From Novosphingobium sp. 28-62-57 (GTDB lineage: Bacteria > Pseudomonadota > Alphaproteobacteria > Sphingomonadales > Sphingomonadaceae), in contig NCGO01000012.1 of assembly GCA_002256985.1 (NCBI GenBank), forward strand, positions 16,254-80,253: a DNA stretch of 64,000 bases. Reading direction: 5' to 3'. Under the pieces are notes generated by a model. It ran no database searches. It was not told where the DNA came from and worked only from the letters and a program-made list of their open reading frames with translations. Numbering within the stretch: the first letter of the stretch is position 1; each line of letters begins with the position of its first letter. Shown here in pieces: positions 31,648 to 40,808 of the stretch. Both the position numbers and the translations under genes were made by a program.

Positions 31648-32925
31648 ATGAAGATGATGTCCTACTGGCTTGATACCGCACCGCCGTTTGCCTCTGCGTC
31701 GCCCGACGGCCCGGAAGGTGCGGTCGATGTTGCCGTGGTCGGCGCAGGCTTCACCGGCCTTTGCGCAGCGCTCGCCTTGGCCAAGAAGGGGGCCAAAGTC
31801 GTCGTGCTTGAAGCAGACCGTGTGGCTGGCGCGGCTTCGGGCCGCAACGGCGGCATGTGCAACAATGGCTTTGCGCAGGACTATGGCGGCATGGTCGAAC
31901 GGTTCGGGATGGAACGCGCGAACTTGTTCTACAAGGCGTTCGATGCAGGGGTAGACAAGGTTGAAGCGATTGTTGCCGAAGAGGGCATCGATTGCCACTT
32001 CGCGCGCGTGGGCAAACTGAAAGTAGCGGCAAAGCCCGAGCACTTTGACAAGATCATGCGCTCGCAGGATTTGCTGGCCCGCAACATCGATCCCGAAACG
32101 CGGCTGGTGCAGCCCGCTGACCTGCCGTCTGAAATCGGGTCTGACCGGTTTTATGGCGGGATGATCTATGGAAAAAGCGCCAACATGCACATGGGCATGT
32201 ATGGCCATGGTCTGGCCGAGGCGGTGGTGCGCCATGGCGGCAAAGTCTATCAGAACAATCCGGTCACGGCCATGCGCCGGGTCGCTGGCGGGCATGAATT
32301 GCAAACTCCGCATGGCACAGTGAAGGCCAATCAGGTGCTGCTGGCCACCGGCACGTCGGCCTATGGTCCGCTGGGCTGGTTCCGCCGCCGGATCGTGCCG
32401 GTAGGCGCTTATCTGATTGCCACCGAACCGCTTCCACTCGAAGTGCTGGACCGGTTGACCCCGCGCCGCCGCAACACGGTCGATACCCGAAACTTCGTCA
32501 GCTATTTCCGCACCACGCCGGATAACCGCATCCTTTTTGGCGGACGCGCGCGCTTTTCCAGCCGCAGCGATCCGGCCGCCGATGCCAAGAGCGGGGCCAT
32601 CCTGCAAAAGTCGATGGCCTATTTCTTCCCCGAACTGGCCGATGTGCGGATCGATTATTGCTGGGGCGGTATGGTGGACATGACTAGCGATCGTCTGCCG
32701 CGCGCTGGCGAAAAGGACGGTGTGTTCTACTCGATGGGCTACAGCGGCCACGGAACGCACATGGCTACATACATGGGCGGGGTCATGGCCGAAGTGCTTG
32801 ACGGCAGGGCCGATCTCAATCCGTGGCGGGATTTCGATTGGCCTGCAATCCCGGGCTATTTCGGCAAGCCATGGTTCCTGCCGTTCGTCGGCGCATACTA
32901 CAAGTACAAGGACATGGTGGGATGA
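31648..32925 (+). CDS. FAD-dependent amine/amino-acid oxidase, PuuB-like
   Basis: The 425-residue protein has the FAD-binding motif VDVAVVGAGFTGLCAALALA (about 28-47) and ASGRNGGMCNNG, where gamma-glutamylputrescine oxidase and related DAO enzymes have SGRNGG. Near the end is the FAD motif YSMGYSGHGTHMATYMG. It would oxidise a primary or secondary amine to an aldehyde or imine. The next gene, overlapping by ATGA, is an aldehyde dehydrogenase, which supports an amine to aldehyde to acid sequence. The ATG at 31648 has GGAGA upstream; the longer in-frame start at 31387 overlaps the DSD1 gene. Confidence 0.87.
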   Translation: MKMMSYWLDTAPPFASASPDGPEGAVDVAVVGAGFTGLCAALALAKKGAKVVVLEADRVAGAASGRNGGMCNNGFAQDYGGMVERFGMERANLFYKAFDAGVDKVEAIVAEEGIDCHFARVGKLKVAAKPEHFDKIMRSQDLLARNIDPETRLVQPADLPSEIGSDRFYGGMIYGKSANMHMGMYGHGLAEAVVRHGGKVYQNNPVTAMRRVAGGHELQTPHGTVKANQVLLATGTSAYGPLGWFRRRIVPVGAYLIATEPLPLEVLDRLTPRRRNTVDTRNFVSYFRTTPDNRILFGGRARFSSRSDPAADAKSGAILQKSMAYFFPELADVRIDYCWGGMVDMTSDRLPRAGEKDGVFYSMGYSGHGTHMATYMGGVMAEVLDGRADLNPWRDFDWPAIPGYFGKPWFLPFVGAYYKYKDMVG

Positions 32926-34382
32926 CAGGCGCTCTCGCCCAAGGCTTGCCGCAGGCAGTCGGCCATGCCGGGGATGCCTATGTCGGCGGGCAGTGGGTGC
33001 CCGTATCCGGTTCGGAACGACTGTCGGTTATCAATCCCGCCAATGGCGCATTGGTGGCCGAACTCACCGGGGGCACGGCGGCGGACCTTGATCGTGCGGT
33101 CGCAGCTGCGCGCGCGGCTTTCCCGGCTTTTGCGGCATCGCCAGTGGCCGAACGGCTTGCCCTGCTGGAGCGGATCCATGCCCTGATCCTTGAACGGGCA
33201 GAGCCGTTGGCACAGGTGCTGGTGCGGGAAATGGGCGCGGCCATCACCCACGCCCGCACCGCGCACGTGCCCTTCGCCGCAGCGCATGTGCAGGCCGCGA
33301 TTGACGTCTTGCGCGATTACCAATTTCTGACGATGCGCGGCACCACCGCCATCGTGCGCGAACCGATTGGTGTGGCGGGCCTGATCACGCCCTGGAACTG
33401 GCCGCTTTACCAGATCACCGCCAAAGTCGCCCCGGCACTGGCGGCAGGCTGCACTGTGGTGCTCAAACCCAGCGAGCTTTCGCCGCTCAGCGCGCTGATG
33501 TTCGCGCAAATCGTTCACGATGCAGGCGCGCCCGCTGGCGTGTTCAACCTTGTCAACGGCACCGGCAGTGAAGTGGGTGCAGGCATGGCGGCGCACCCCG
33601 ATATCGACATGATCTCGATCACCGGGTCCAACCGCGCAGGCGTGCTGGTGGCGCAGGGCGCTGCGCCCACGGTCAAGCGGGTAACGCAGGAACTGGGCGG
33701 AAAATCGCCGAATCTGATGCTGCCCGATGCCGATTTTGACCGGGTCGTGCCGCTGGGCTTGATGGCCGCATTCCGCAATGTGGGCCAATCGTGCAGTGCG
33801 CCGACAAGGATGATCGTGCCGCGCGCGCGTCTGGCGCAAGTGGAGGCACTGGCCCGGCAAACGGTGGAGTCCATCATCGTGGGCAACCCGGCTAATGAAG
33901 CGACGACACTTGGCCCCATCGCCAACCGCGCGCAGTTTCGGCGTGTGCAAGCGATGATTTTGGTAGGCCTTGAGGAAGGCGCAAGGCTGGTTTGCGGCGG
34001 CTTGGGAAGCCCTGAAGGCCTTTCAGACGGCCTCTACGTGCACCCGACCGTGTTCTCCGACGTGTCGAGCGCCATGCGCATCGCGCAGGAGGAAATTTTC
34101 GGGCCGGTGCTGGCGATCATTCCTTATGACACTGTCGATGAAGCGGTGGCCATTGCCAATGACACCGTGTTCGGCCTTGGCGGACATGTGCAGGGCCGCG
34201 ATCTTGCGCAGGCCCGCGAAGTGGCGTTGCGCATTCGCACCGGGCAAGTGCACATCAATTACCCGGCGTGGGACGCCCATGCCCCTTTCGGCGGCTACAA
34301 ACGGTCCGGTAATGGCCGCGAATACGGCGCTTTCGGCTTTGAGGAATACCTTGAAGTCAAAGCGATCCTTGGTTTTGCCTAA
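32922..34382 (+). CDS. NAD(P)-dependent aldehyde dehydrogenase
   Basis: The 486-residue protein has the full ALDH layout: TPWNWPLYQITAKVAPALAAG, the general base Glu in QELGGKSPN (about residue 256) and the catalytic Cys in VGQSCSAPTR (about 291). It starts within the stop of the preceding FAD oxidase (ATGA), so its likely substrate is the aldehyde made by that enzyme. The exact substrate is not determined. Confidence 0.92.
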   Translation: MTGALAQGLPQAVGHAGDAYVGGQWVPVSGSERLSVINPANGALVAELTGGTAADLDRAVAAARAAFPAFAASPVAERLALLERIHALILERAEPLAQVLVREMGAAITHARTAHVPFAAAHVQAAIDVLRDYQFLTMRGTTAIVREPIGVAGLITPWNWPLYQITAKVAPALAAGCTVVLKPSELSPLSALMFAQIVHDAGAPAGVFNLVNGTGSEVGAGMAAHPDIDMISITGSNRAGVLVAQGAAPTVKRVTQELGGKSPNLMLPDADFDRVVPLGLMAAFRNVGQSCSAPTRMIVPRARLAQVEALARQTVESIIVGNPANEATTLGPIANRAQFRRVQAMILVGLEEGARLVCGGLGSPEGLSDGLYVHPTVFSDVSSAMRIAQEEIFGPVLAIIPYDTVDEAVAIANDTVFGLGGHVQGRDLAQAREVALRIRTGQVHINYPAWDAHAPFGGYKRSGNGREYGAFGFEEYLEVKAILGFA

Positions 34383-34409
34383 GTATCGAATTCACTGGAG
34401 AAGTTTCCA

Positions 34410-35735
34410 ATGCCTGCGCCTCTTGCCTATGTGAATTCAACGCCAGTTCTGCCCGAGCAAGCCGATGTCGTGGTGATCGGCGGCGGCGTGATTGGCAGCT
34501 TCACCGCCTACTATCTCGCTCAGCGGGGCCTGAAAGTCGCGCTTGTCGAAAAGGGCGTGGTTGGCGGCGAACAATCGAGCCGCAACTGGGGCTGGTGCCG
34601 CCAGCAGAACCGCGATGAGCGCGAATTGCCACTGGCCACCAAGGCGCTCGATTTGTGGGAACAGTTCGGCATTGAGAGCGGGCAGGAAACCGGCTTTCGC
34701 CGCTGCGGCCTGTTCTATGTCAGCAATGATGAATCCGAGCTCGCCACTTGGGCGAAGTGGGGTGAATATGCCCGCTCCATCGGTGTGAAAACGCGGATGC
34801 TGAACAGCCAGGAAGCGACCGAGAAGGGCAGTTTTACCCGGCAGGTGTGGAAGGGCGGCGTGCATTCGCAGATGGACGGTATCGCTGATCCGGCGATTGC
34901 TGTCCCCGCCGTAGCGCGAGCGCTACAGGCGCTGGGCGGCACTGTCCATCAGGCCTGCGCCGCGCGCGGGATTGAGACCACCGGCGGCGCGGTCAGCGGC
35001 GTGGTGACCGAGCGCGGCACGATCCGCACCAAGCTGGTCATCCACGCGGGCGGGGCCTGGGCATCTTCGTTCATGAACCAGTTGGGCGTGCGGTTTCCGC
35101 AAGCCACCGTGCGCCAGTCGATCCTGGCCGTGGGCACCGGGCACATGAGCCTGCCCGATGCCTTCTATGGCGATTCCATGTCGATCACGCGCCGTGGTGA
35201 TGGCTCCCACGCGCTGGCCTATAGCGGGCGGGCCAAGGTCGATCCCACGATGCAGTTCCTGCGGTTTCAGAAGCAGTTCCTGCCAATGTTCAAGCAGCGC
35301 TGGAGCAAGGTTTCGCCGGGTGGCTTGCAAGGCTTGCGCTCGGGCCACGAAACGCTCTCGCGCTGGCGGCTGGACCAACCGACCCCGATGGAGGCGCAGC
35401 GCATCTTGGACCCGGTGCCTGATGCAAAGACTCTTCGCCTGACGGTGGAGCGCGTGTCAAAACTGATCCCGGCTGTGGCAACCGCACCGATCGTGGGCAA
35501 GTGGGCTGGATTTGTGGACAGCACGCCTGATGGCGTTCCCGTGATTGGCGAAATTCCAGCCCTCCCGGGATTCATCCTGGCAGCAGGCTTCAGCGGTCAT
35601 GGCTTTGGTATCGGGCCGGGGGCGGGCCATCTGGTGGCCGATATCGCCACCGGACAGGAGCCCATCGTTGATCCGCGCCCCTACCGCTTGTCCCGCTTTG
35701 ATCGGGGTGCAGAAATTGACGTTTCGGAGTTTTAG
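34410..35735 (+). CDS. FAD-dependent D-amino-acid-dehydrogenase-like oxidoreductase
   Basis: The 441-residue DAO-family protein has ADVVVIGGGVIGSFTAYYLA (about 19-38), SSRNWGWCRQQNRD and the C-terminal FAD motif AAGFSGHGFGIGPGAGHLVADI. It is only distantly similar to the oxidase at 31648, so the operon has two different FAD enzymes around one aldehyde dehydrogenase. GGAG upstream supports the ATG. Electron acceptor and substrate are unknown. Confidence 0.87.
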   Translation: MPAPLAYVNSTPVLPEQADVVVIGGGVIGSFTAYYLAQRGLKVALVEKGVVGGEQSSRNWGWCRQQNRDERELPLATKALDLWEQFGIESGQETGFRRCGLFYVSNDESELATWAKWGEYARSIGVKTRMLNSQEATEKGSFTRQVWKGGVHSQMDGIADPAIAVPAVARALQALGGTVHQACAARGIETTGGAVSGVVTERGTIRTKLVIHAGGAWASSFMNQLGVRFPQATVRQSILAVGTGHMSLPDAFYGDSMSITRRGDGSHALAYSGRAKVDPTMQFLRFQKQFLPMFKQRWSKVSPGGLQGLRSGHETLSRWRLDQPTPMEAQRILDPVPDAKTLRLTVERVSKLIPAVATAPIVGKWAGFVDSTPDGVPVIGEIPALPGFILAAGFSGHGFGIGPGAGHLVADIATGQEPIVDPRPYRLSRFDRGAEIDVSEF

Positions 35736-35776
35736 AGCAGCACATTGGACGGCAGCTTTGCGCGTAAAGGATTCGC

Positions 35777-35794
35777 GATATTGTTCCAAATATC
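35777..35794. promoter_or_regulatory. Palindrome upstream of second GNAT gene
   Basis: GATATT and AATATC, perfect 6-bp inverted repeats around a 6-nt centre (GTTCCA), lie about 100 nt before the GNAT start in a 158-nt gap. It is AT-rich within a GC-rich region and looks like an operator. The Lrp-type regulator at 42224 would be one candidate binder. Confidence 0.35.
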
Positions 35795-35893
35795 ACGGAT
35801 AACCGGCACCTTCTTTTGAAAGCTGGCGCATAGCACAAGATAGGGCAGACCCGGCAAGTTGGTCTGGAAACGTCTCAATGGCGGGAGCATCGG

Positions 35894-36751
35894 ATGGCAG
35901 TTCAGGACGTGGTGCAAATCGTGATGCGGGACATGACCGGTGCTGATATTGCCGCGGTTGCAGATCTGTGTTTCGAACAGCAATGGCCTCACCGCGAGGA
36001 GGACCTGCAGACGCTCCTGTCTATCGGAAGCGGGCTTGTCGCAGAAATTGACGGCCGAATTGTCGGCACGATCATGGCTTGGCGTTTCGGAGAGACTTTT
36101 GCGACATTGGGTGTCGTCATCGTGGCGGTGGCGCATCAGGGACGGGGCCTTGGCCGCCAATTGGCCAGCGCAATGATCGAGCGTTTGGGCGACCGGACCG
36201 TGCTGCTGAATGCGACTGAGGAAGGTCGCCCGCTATACAGCAGGTTGGGCTTTGCCGAAATTGATACGATCTGTCAGCATCAGGCGCTGGCACCGGGTCA
36301 AACGCTGGTGCCCTTGCGCGCCGGAGAGCGGGTCCGACCAATGGGTGCGGCAGATGCCGAAGCGCTTGCAGCGCTTTACAATTCGGCCACGGGCATGGAT
36401 CGCCGGATCCTGCTGGAAACCGTGTTGGCCGAAGGCAGTACAGTTGTTCTATGCCACGAGCATGAGCAAAAAGGCTTTGCCGTGTTGCGCCGGTTCGGGC
36501 GTGGCTGGGTTATCGGTCCAGTGGTCGCGCCCGATGTCACCGGTGCCAAGGCGCTCATTGCGCACTGGCTTGGCATGCAGTCAGGCAGTTTTTGCCGCAT
36601 TGATGTGCCAGAGGCGAGCAGGCTGGGAACGTGGCTTGAGGATATTGGTATGCCACAAGTTGATCGTGTGACCCGCATGGCACGCGGGACAGCGCCTGTT
36701 CCCGGCGATGCCGCCAAAGTTTTCGCTCTTGCCGCCCAAGCGTTAGGTTGA
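35894..36751 (+). CDS. GNAT acetyltransferase, paralogue of 29525-30382
   Basis: The 285-residue protein has the same length and domain plan as the other GNAT. The acetyl-CoA motif is VAHQGRGLGRQLASAMI, followed by LYSRLGF, and the second domain has FAVLRRFGRGWVIGPVVAPD (compare the other copy's GCVRRWGRGVVIGPVIARD). GGGAG precedes the ATG. It is followed 3 nt later by a succinate-semialdehyde-type dehydrogenase, so it leads a second catabolic sub-operon. Confidence 0.85.
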   Translation: MAVQDVVQIVMRDMTGADIAAVADLCFEQQWPHREEDLQTLLSIGSGLVAEIDGRIVGTIMAWRFGETFATLGVVIVAVAHQGRGLGRQLASAMIERLGDRTVLLNATEEGRPLYSRLGFAEIDTICQHQALAPGQTLVPLRAGERVRPMGAADAEALAALYNSATGMDRRILLETVLAEGSTVVLCHEHEQKGFAVLRRFGRGWVIGPVVAPDVTGAKALIAHWLGMQSGSFCRIDVPEASRLGTWLEDIGMPQVDRVTRMARGTAPVPGDAAKVFALAAQALG

Positions 36752-36754
36752 ACC

Positions 36755-38209
36755 ATGCTCACTCTCAATGATCCCACCCTGCTGCTGCAGGCCGCGCTGA
36801 TCGATGGCGAATGGATCGCCTCGGGCCTTCCCAGCCTTGCGGTGACCAACCCTGCCACCGGCGAAGTTGTTGGTACGGTGCCCGAATGTGGCACTGGGGA
36901 AACCGAAGCTGCCATTGCCGCAGCGCAGGCTTCGTGGCCCGATTGGCGCCGCCGAACCGCCGGTGAACGGGCCGCTCTGCTGGAAGCTTGGCACGCGCTG
37001 GTCCTTGCCAACCTCGATGATCTGGCCCGTATCATGACTGCCGAACAGGGCAAGCCACTGGCCGAGGCGCAGGGGGAAATCCGCTATGCTGCCACGTTCA
37101 TCAAATGGTTTGCCGAAGAAGGCCGCCGCGTCGGCGGGCGCAACGTCCCATCGCCTGAGCGCGACCGGCGTATCATCGTGATGACCGAGCCGGTTGGCGT
37201 TTCGGCGGCAATCACGCCGTGGAATTTTCCGGCGGCGATGATCACCCGCAAATGCGCGCCAGCCCTTGCCGCAGGGTGCCCCGTGGTGATCAAGCCGTCC
37301 GATCTCACTCCGTTTACCGCGCTGGCGCTGATTGAGCTGGCTATGCGTGCAGGCTTTCCCAAAGGCACGATCAACCTGTTGACCGGAATGCCGCAAGACA
37401 TTGGCGCAGCGATCACGGCTAGCCCGATTGTGCGCAAGCTGTCATTCACCGGCTCCACTCGCATTGGCGCGCTGCTGATGCGGCAAAGCGCGGACACGAT
37501 CAAACGGCTGTCGCTGGAATTGGGCGGCAATGCGCCGCTGATCGTGTTTGACGATGCCGATCTGGATCTGGCGGTAAAGGCCACGATGGCCAGCAAGTTC
37601 CGCAACGCCGGCCAAACCTGCGTCTGCGCCAATCGCATTCTTGTGCATGCGCCGATCTATGATGATTTTGCGTCGCGTCTGGGTGCTGCGGTTGAGGCGC
37701 TGAATGTCGGCGACGGCATGGACCCTGCGGCAACCACCGGCCCGCTGATCAATCGCGCGGCGGTGGACAAGGTTTCGGCCCATGTCGAAGATGCGCTGAG
37801 CAAGGGGGGCAAGGTCTTGTCGCGCGGGCAGGGGCGCGAGGGCGATAACTTCCTGCGCCCGCTGATTATTGGTGATGCCAGCCCCGACATGCGGCTGGCC
37901 TCTGAAGAAACTTTCGGCCCGCTTGCCCCGCTGTTCCGTTTCGAAACTGAGGATGAGGCAATCGCACTGGCCAACGATACGCCCTATGGCCTGGCCAGCT
38001 ATTTCTACACCTCCGGGCTGGACCGCGCTTTCCGCGTGGCCGAGGCTCTGGAAGCGGGCATGGTGGCGCTCAACACCGGCTCCATCGCCATGGAAATGGC
38101 CCCGTTCGGCGGGATCAAGCAATCGGGCCTCGGGCGCGAGGGCGGATCGCTCGGCATCGAGGAATATCTGGAAACCAAGGCCTTTCACATCGGTGGCCTG
38201 AAGATTTGA
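36755..38209 (+). CDS. gabD: Succinate-semialdehyde dehydrogenase family ALDH
   Basis: The 484-residue protein resembles GabD. It has TPWNFPAAMITRKCAPALAAG, base Glu in LELGGNAP (about 255), catalytic Cys in GQTCVCANR (about 289; GabD typically has this CxC pattern), and MEMAPFGGIKQSGLGREGG near the end. It would oxidise succinate semialdehyde, or glutarate semialdehyde, to the acid. The start lies 3 nt after the GNAT stop. Confidence 0.85.
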   Translation: MLTLNDPTLLLQAALIDGEWIASGLPSLAVTNPATGEVVGTVPECGTGETEAAIAAAQASWPDWRRRTAGERAALLEAWHALVLANLDDLARIMTAEQGKPLAEAQGEIRYAATFIKWFAEEGRRVGGRNVPSPERDRRIIVMTEPVGVSAAITPWNFPAAMITRKCAPALAAGCPVVIKPSDLTPFTALALIELAMRAGFPKGTINLLTGMPQDIGAAITASPIVRKLSFTGSTRIGALLMRQSADTIKRLSLELGGNAPLIVFDDADLDLAVKATMASKFRNAGQTCVCANRILVHAPIYDDFASRLGAAVEALNVGDGMDPAATTGPLINRAAVDKVSAHVEDALSKGGKVLSRGQGREGDNFLRPLIIGDASPDMRLASEETFGPLAPLFRFETEDEAIALANDTPYGLASYFYTSGLDRAFRVAEALEAGMVALNTGSIAMEMAPFGGIKQSGLGREGGSLGIEEYLETKAFHIGGLKI

Positions 38210-38220
38210 AAGCGGCCAGC

Positions 38221-39300
38221 ATGACCAGCAACACCCGCAAGCATACCATCGCGGTCATCCCCGGCGATGGCATTGGCAAGGAAGTCATGCCCGAAGGCAT
38301 GCGCGTGCTGGAAAAAGCAGCGGCGCTTTTTGGCTTTGAGATTGAGCAGAAGTGGCACGATTTCGCCTGCTGCGATTACTATGCCCGCCACGGCAAGATG
38401 ATGCCCGACAACTGGAAGGAAGAGATCGGCCGCCCTGATGCGATCTTCTTCGGTGCGGTCGGCTGGCCCGATGTGGTGCCCGATCATATATCGCTGTGGG
38501 GTTCGCTGCTGCAATTCCGCCGCGAATACGATCAGTACGTGAACTTGCGCCCCGTTCGGTTGATGCCCGGCGTGCCTTGCCCGCTGTCCGGGCGCGAGCC
38601 GGGCGATATCGATTTCTGGGTTGTGCGGGAGAACACCGAGGGCGAATATTCGTCAGTCGGCGGTATCATGTTCCCCGGCACAGAGCGTGAGATCGTTATT
38701 CAGGAAACGGTGATGACGCGCATCGGGGTTGATCGCGTGCTGCGCTATGCCTTCGATCTGGCCCAATCCCGCCCGCGCAAGCACCTGACCAGCGCCACAA
38801 AGTCCAACGGTATTGCCATCACCATGCCTTATTGGGACCAGCGCGTCGAAGCCATGGGTGCCGAATATCCCGAAGTACGGCACGACAAATACCACATCGA
38901 TATCCTGACCGCGCAGTTTGTGTTGAACCCGGATCGGTTCGATGTGGTCGTCGGTTCTAACCTGTTCGGCGATATTTTGTCAGACCTCGGACCTGCCTGC
39001 ACTGGCACGATCGGCGTTGCGCCATCGGGCAATATCAACCCGGAAGGCACGCATCCCTCGCTGTTCGAACCGGTCCACGGTTCCGCGCCCGACATTGCCG
39101 GGCAGAATATCGCCAACCCGGTCGGCCAGATCTGGTCGGCCGCGATGATGCTGGAACATCTTGGCGAGGCAGAAGCTGCTGCAGCTATCATGCGCGCAGT
39201 CGAAGCCGTGCTGGCAACGCCCTCGGCACGTACGCGCGATCTGAAAGGGGCTGCCAGCACCATCGATTGTGGCAAAGCAATTGCTGAAGCGCTGGGTTGA
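38221..39300 (+). CDS. Tartrate dehydrogenase / D-malate dehydrogenase-like, isopropylmalate DH family
   Basis: The 359-residue NAD- and metal-dependent beta-decarboxylating dehydrogenase has IAVIPGDGIGKEVMPEGM, VVRENTEGEYSSVGG (tartrate DH group), TKSNGI, the metal site region VVGSNLFGDILSDLGPA, and EPVHGSAPDIAG. It oxidises tartrate, D-malate or a 3-alkylmalate. ATG at 38221 is preferred over a TTG at 38206 that overlaps the preceding gene, although neither has a strong ribosome-binding site. Confidence 0.85.
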   Translation: MTSNTRKHTIAVIPGDGIGKEVMPEGMRVLEKAAALFGFEIEQKWHDFACCDYYARHGKMMPDNWKEEIGRPDAIFFGAVGWPDVVPDHISLWGSLLQFRREYDQYVNLRPVRLMPGVPCPLSGREPGDIDFWVVRENTEGEYSSVGGIMFPGTEREIVIQETVMTRIGVDRVLRYAFDLAQSRPRKHLTSATKSNGIAITMPYWDQRVEAMGAEYPEVRHDKYHIDILTAQFVLNPDRFDVVVGSNLFGDILSDLGPACTGTIGVAPSGNINPEGTHPSLFEPVHGSAPDIAGQNIANPVGQIWSAAMMLEHLGEAEAAAAIMRAVEAVLATPSARTRDLKGAASTIDCGKAIAEALG

Positions 39301-39466
39301 AGTAGCGGATCGGTTCAGGTGGGATGACGCAAGCAACGGCACAATCGTTCGACTTAGCGGCAAAGTTTGGTCGAATGTGTCACTTCCGCCATGATCTAGT
39401 TGTTCGATAATCCGGATTGTGGGGCAGGATCATAAAGTCCGACGAAAAACAGGAGCAGGTGGGAAT

Positions 39467-40672
39467 ATGGCAAGCAGCGTAACAGCGCCTCTTGGATCGG
39501 TGGGAGTTCCTGCGGCACCCACTCCTGTCACAGAGGTCCATGCCCGACTTGCCAATATCGATGCCCTGCGCGGCTTCGTGATGGTGCTGATGCTGCTCGA
39601 TCACTTGCGTGAAACGTGGTTCGTCAACTATCCGGTCACCGATCCGATCAACGCAGCCACGATCATTCCCGCCATCGGCTTTGCCCGGTTCGCAGTCAGT
39701 TTCTGCGCGCCCATCTTCGTCGCGCTAACGGGCCTTGGCGTCTATTTGTTCAGCACCAACCACACGGTTGAAGAGACCACCGAATACCTGCTGAAGCGCG
39801 GCTTGCTGCTGATCGCGATTGAACTGGTTTATCTGTCGCCGCTCTATTGGGGGATCGTGCCGCAGCCAACATTCTGGCTGCAAGTGATCTGGTGCATCGG
39901 CATCTGCATGATCGCGCTGTCCCTGCTGATGCGTCTGCCGCGGGCGGCGCTGATCGCGCTCGGGCTGGGGCTGGTTTGCTTCCACAACCTGCTCGATCCG
40001 ATTGTTCTGACAAAGGACGATTCCCTCCATGCCGTATGGGCTTTGCTGCACCAGCGCGACGCCATCGAACTGCCGCTGGGCTTCCTTGCGCGGACGACCT
40101 ATCCGGTTCTGCCCTGGCTGGGCGTGATCTCGCTCGGCTTTGGCATTGGCCCATGGTTTACCAGTGCCATTGAGCCACAGGTGCGGGAGCGGCGTTTGTT
40201 GCTGCTCGGCTTCGGCATGATCGCAGCGTTCGTGCTGCTGCGCCTGCTGAACGTCTATGGCGATAAGCCCTGGTTCGTGGTTGAGGGTGATCCGGTGCGC
40301 ACCGTCATCAGCTTCATCTCGATGACCAAATACCCGCCTTCGCTGCTGTTCCTGTTGCCCACATTGGGGGGAGGGGCACTTTTGCTGGTCCTGTTCGAAC
40401 GGATCAATTCATCGCGGCTGATTGCGGCACTGGCCATCTTTGGCGGTGCGCCGATGTTTTTCTATCTGCTGCATCTGACGGTGCTGCGCATCCTCTACCA
40501 CAGCGCGCTGGCCATCTTCGGGCCAAACAACGGCACGACTTACATGTTCGATAGCTACAATTGGGTGCTGGTGTGGTTTGTCGGCATGATCATTCCGCTG
40601 TACTATCCGACCGTATGGTACGCGCGTCTGAAGCGCCGCCGCCGTGACATCACCTGGCTCAAGTACTTCTGA
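39467..40672 (+). CDS. DUF1624 / heparan-glucosaminide-acetyltransferase-like membrane protein
   Basis: The 401-residue protein has about ten membrane helices and begins its core with RLANIDALRGFVMVLMLLDH, the DALRG motif of membrane acyltransferases of the DUF1624 group. Such proteins are thought to move acyl groups across the membrane; the acceptor here is unknown. AGGAG and AGGTGGG precede the ATG at 39467. Gaps of 166 nt before and 136 nt after suggest its own transcript. Confidence 0.75.
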   Translation: MASSVTAPLGSVGVPAAPTPVTEVHARLANIDALRGFVMVLMLLDHLRETWFVNYPVTDPINAATIIPAIGFARFAVSFCAPIFVALTGLGVYLFSTNHTVEETTEYLLKRGLLLIAIELVYLSPLYWGIVPQPTFWLQVIWCIGICMIALSLLMRLPRAALIALGLGLVCFHNLLDPIVLTKDDSLHAVWALLHQRDAIELPLGFLARTTYPVLPWLGVISLGFGIGPWFTSAIEPQVRERRLLLLGFGMIAAFVLLRLLNVYGDKPWFVVEGDPVRTVISFISMTKYPPSLLFLLPTLGGGALLLVLFERINSSRLIAALAIFGGAPMFFYLLHLTVLRILYHSALAIFGPNNGTTYMFDSYNWVLVWFVGMIIPLYYPTVWYARLKRRRRDITWLKYF

Positions 40673-40808
40673 GGGTTTGCCGCGGCATAAAATGCTGCGC
40701 CTGCCTGCCTGAAAGACCCCGGCTGGGCCATTCATTCTCAAATTCGGCCAAACCCGCTCTTGTGGCGGGCTTAGGCTCACGGCATTGTTCCCCAATGGAC
40801 GAAACGCA

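Noticed and set aside
39301-39466. Operator candidate AATCCGGATT before the membrane acyltransferase
   Set aside because: A single short palindrome with no second copy or promoter context in the window; chance is a sufficient explanation.
40673-40808. Terminator after the membrane acyltransferase (CCCGC...GCGGG)
   Set aside because: The stem is only 5 bp with no T tract, too weak to list as a feature.
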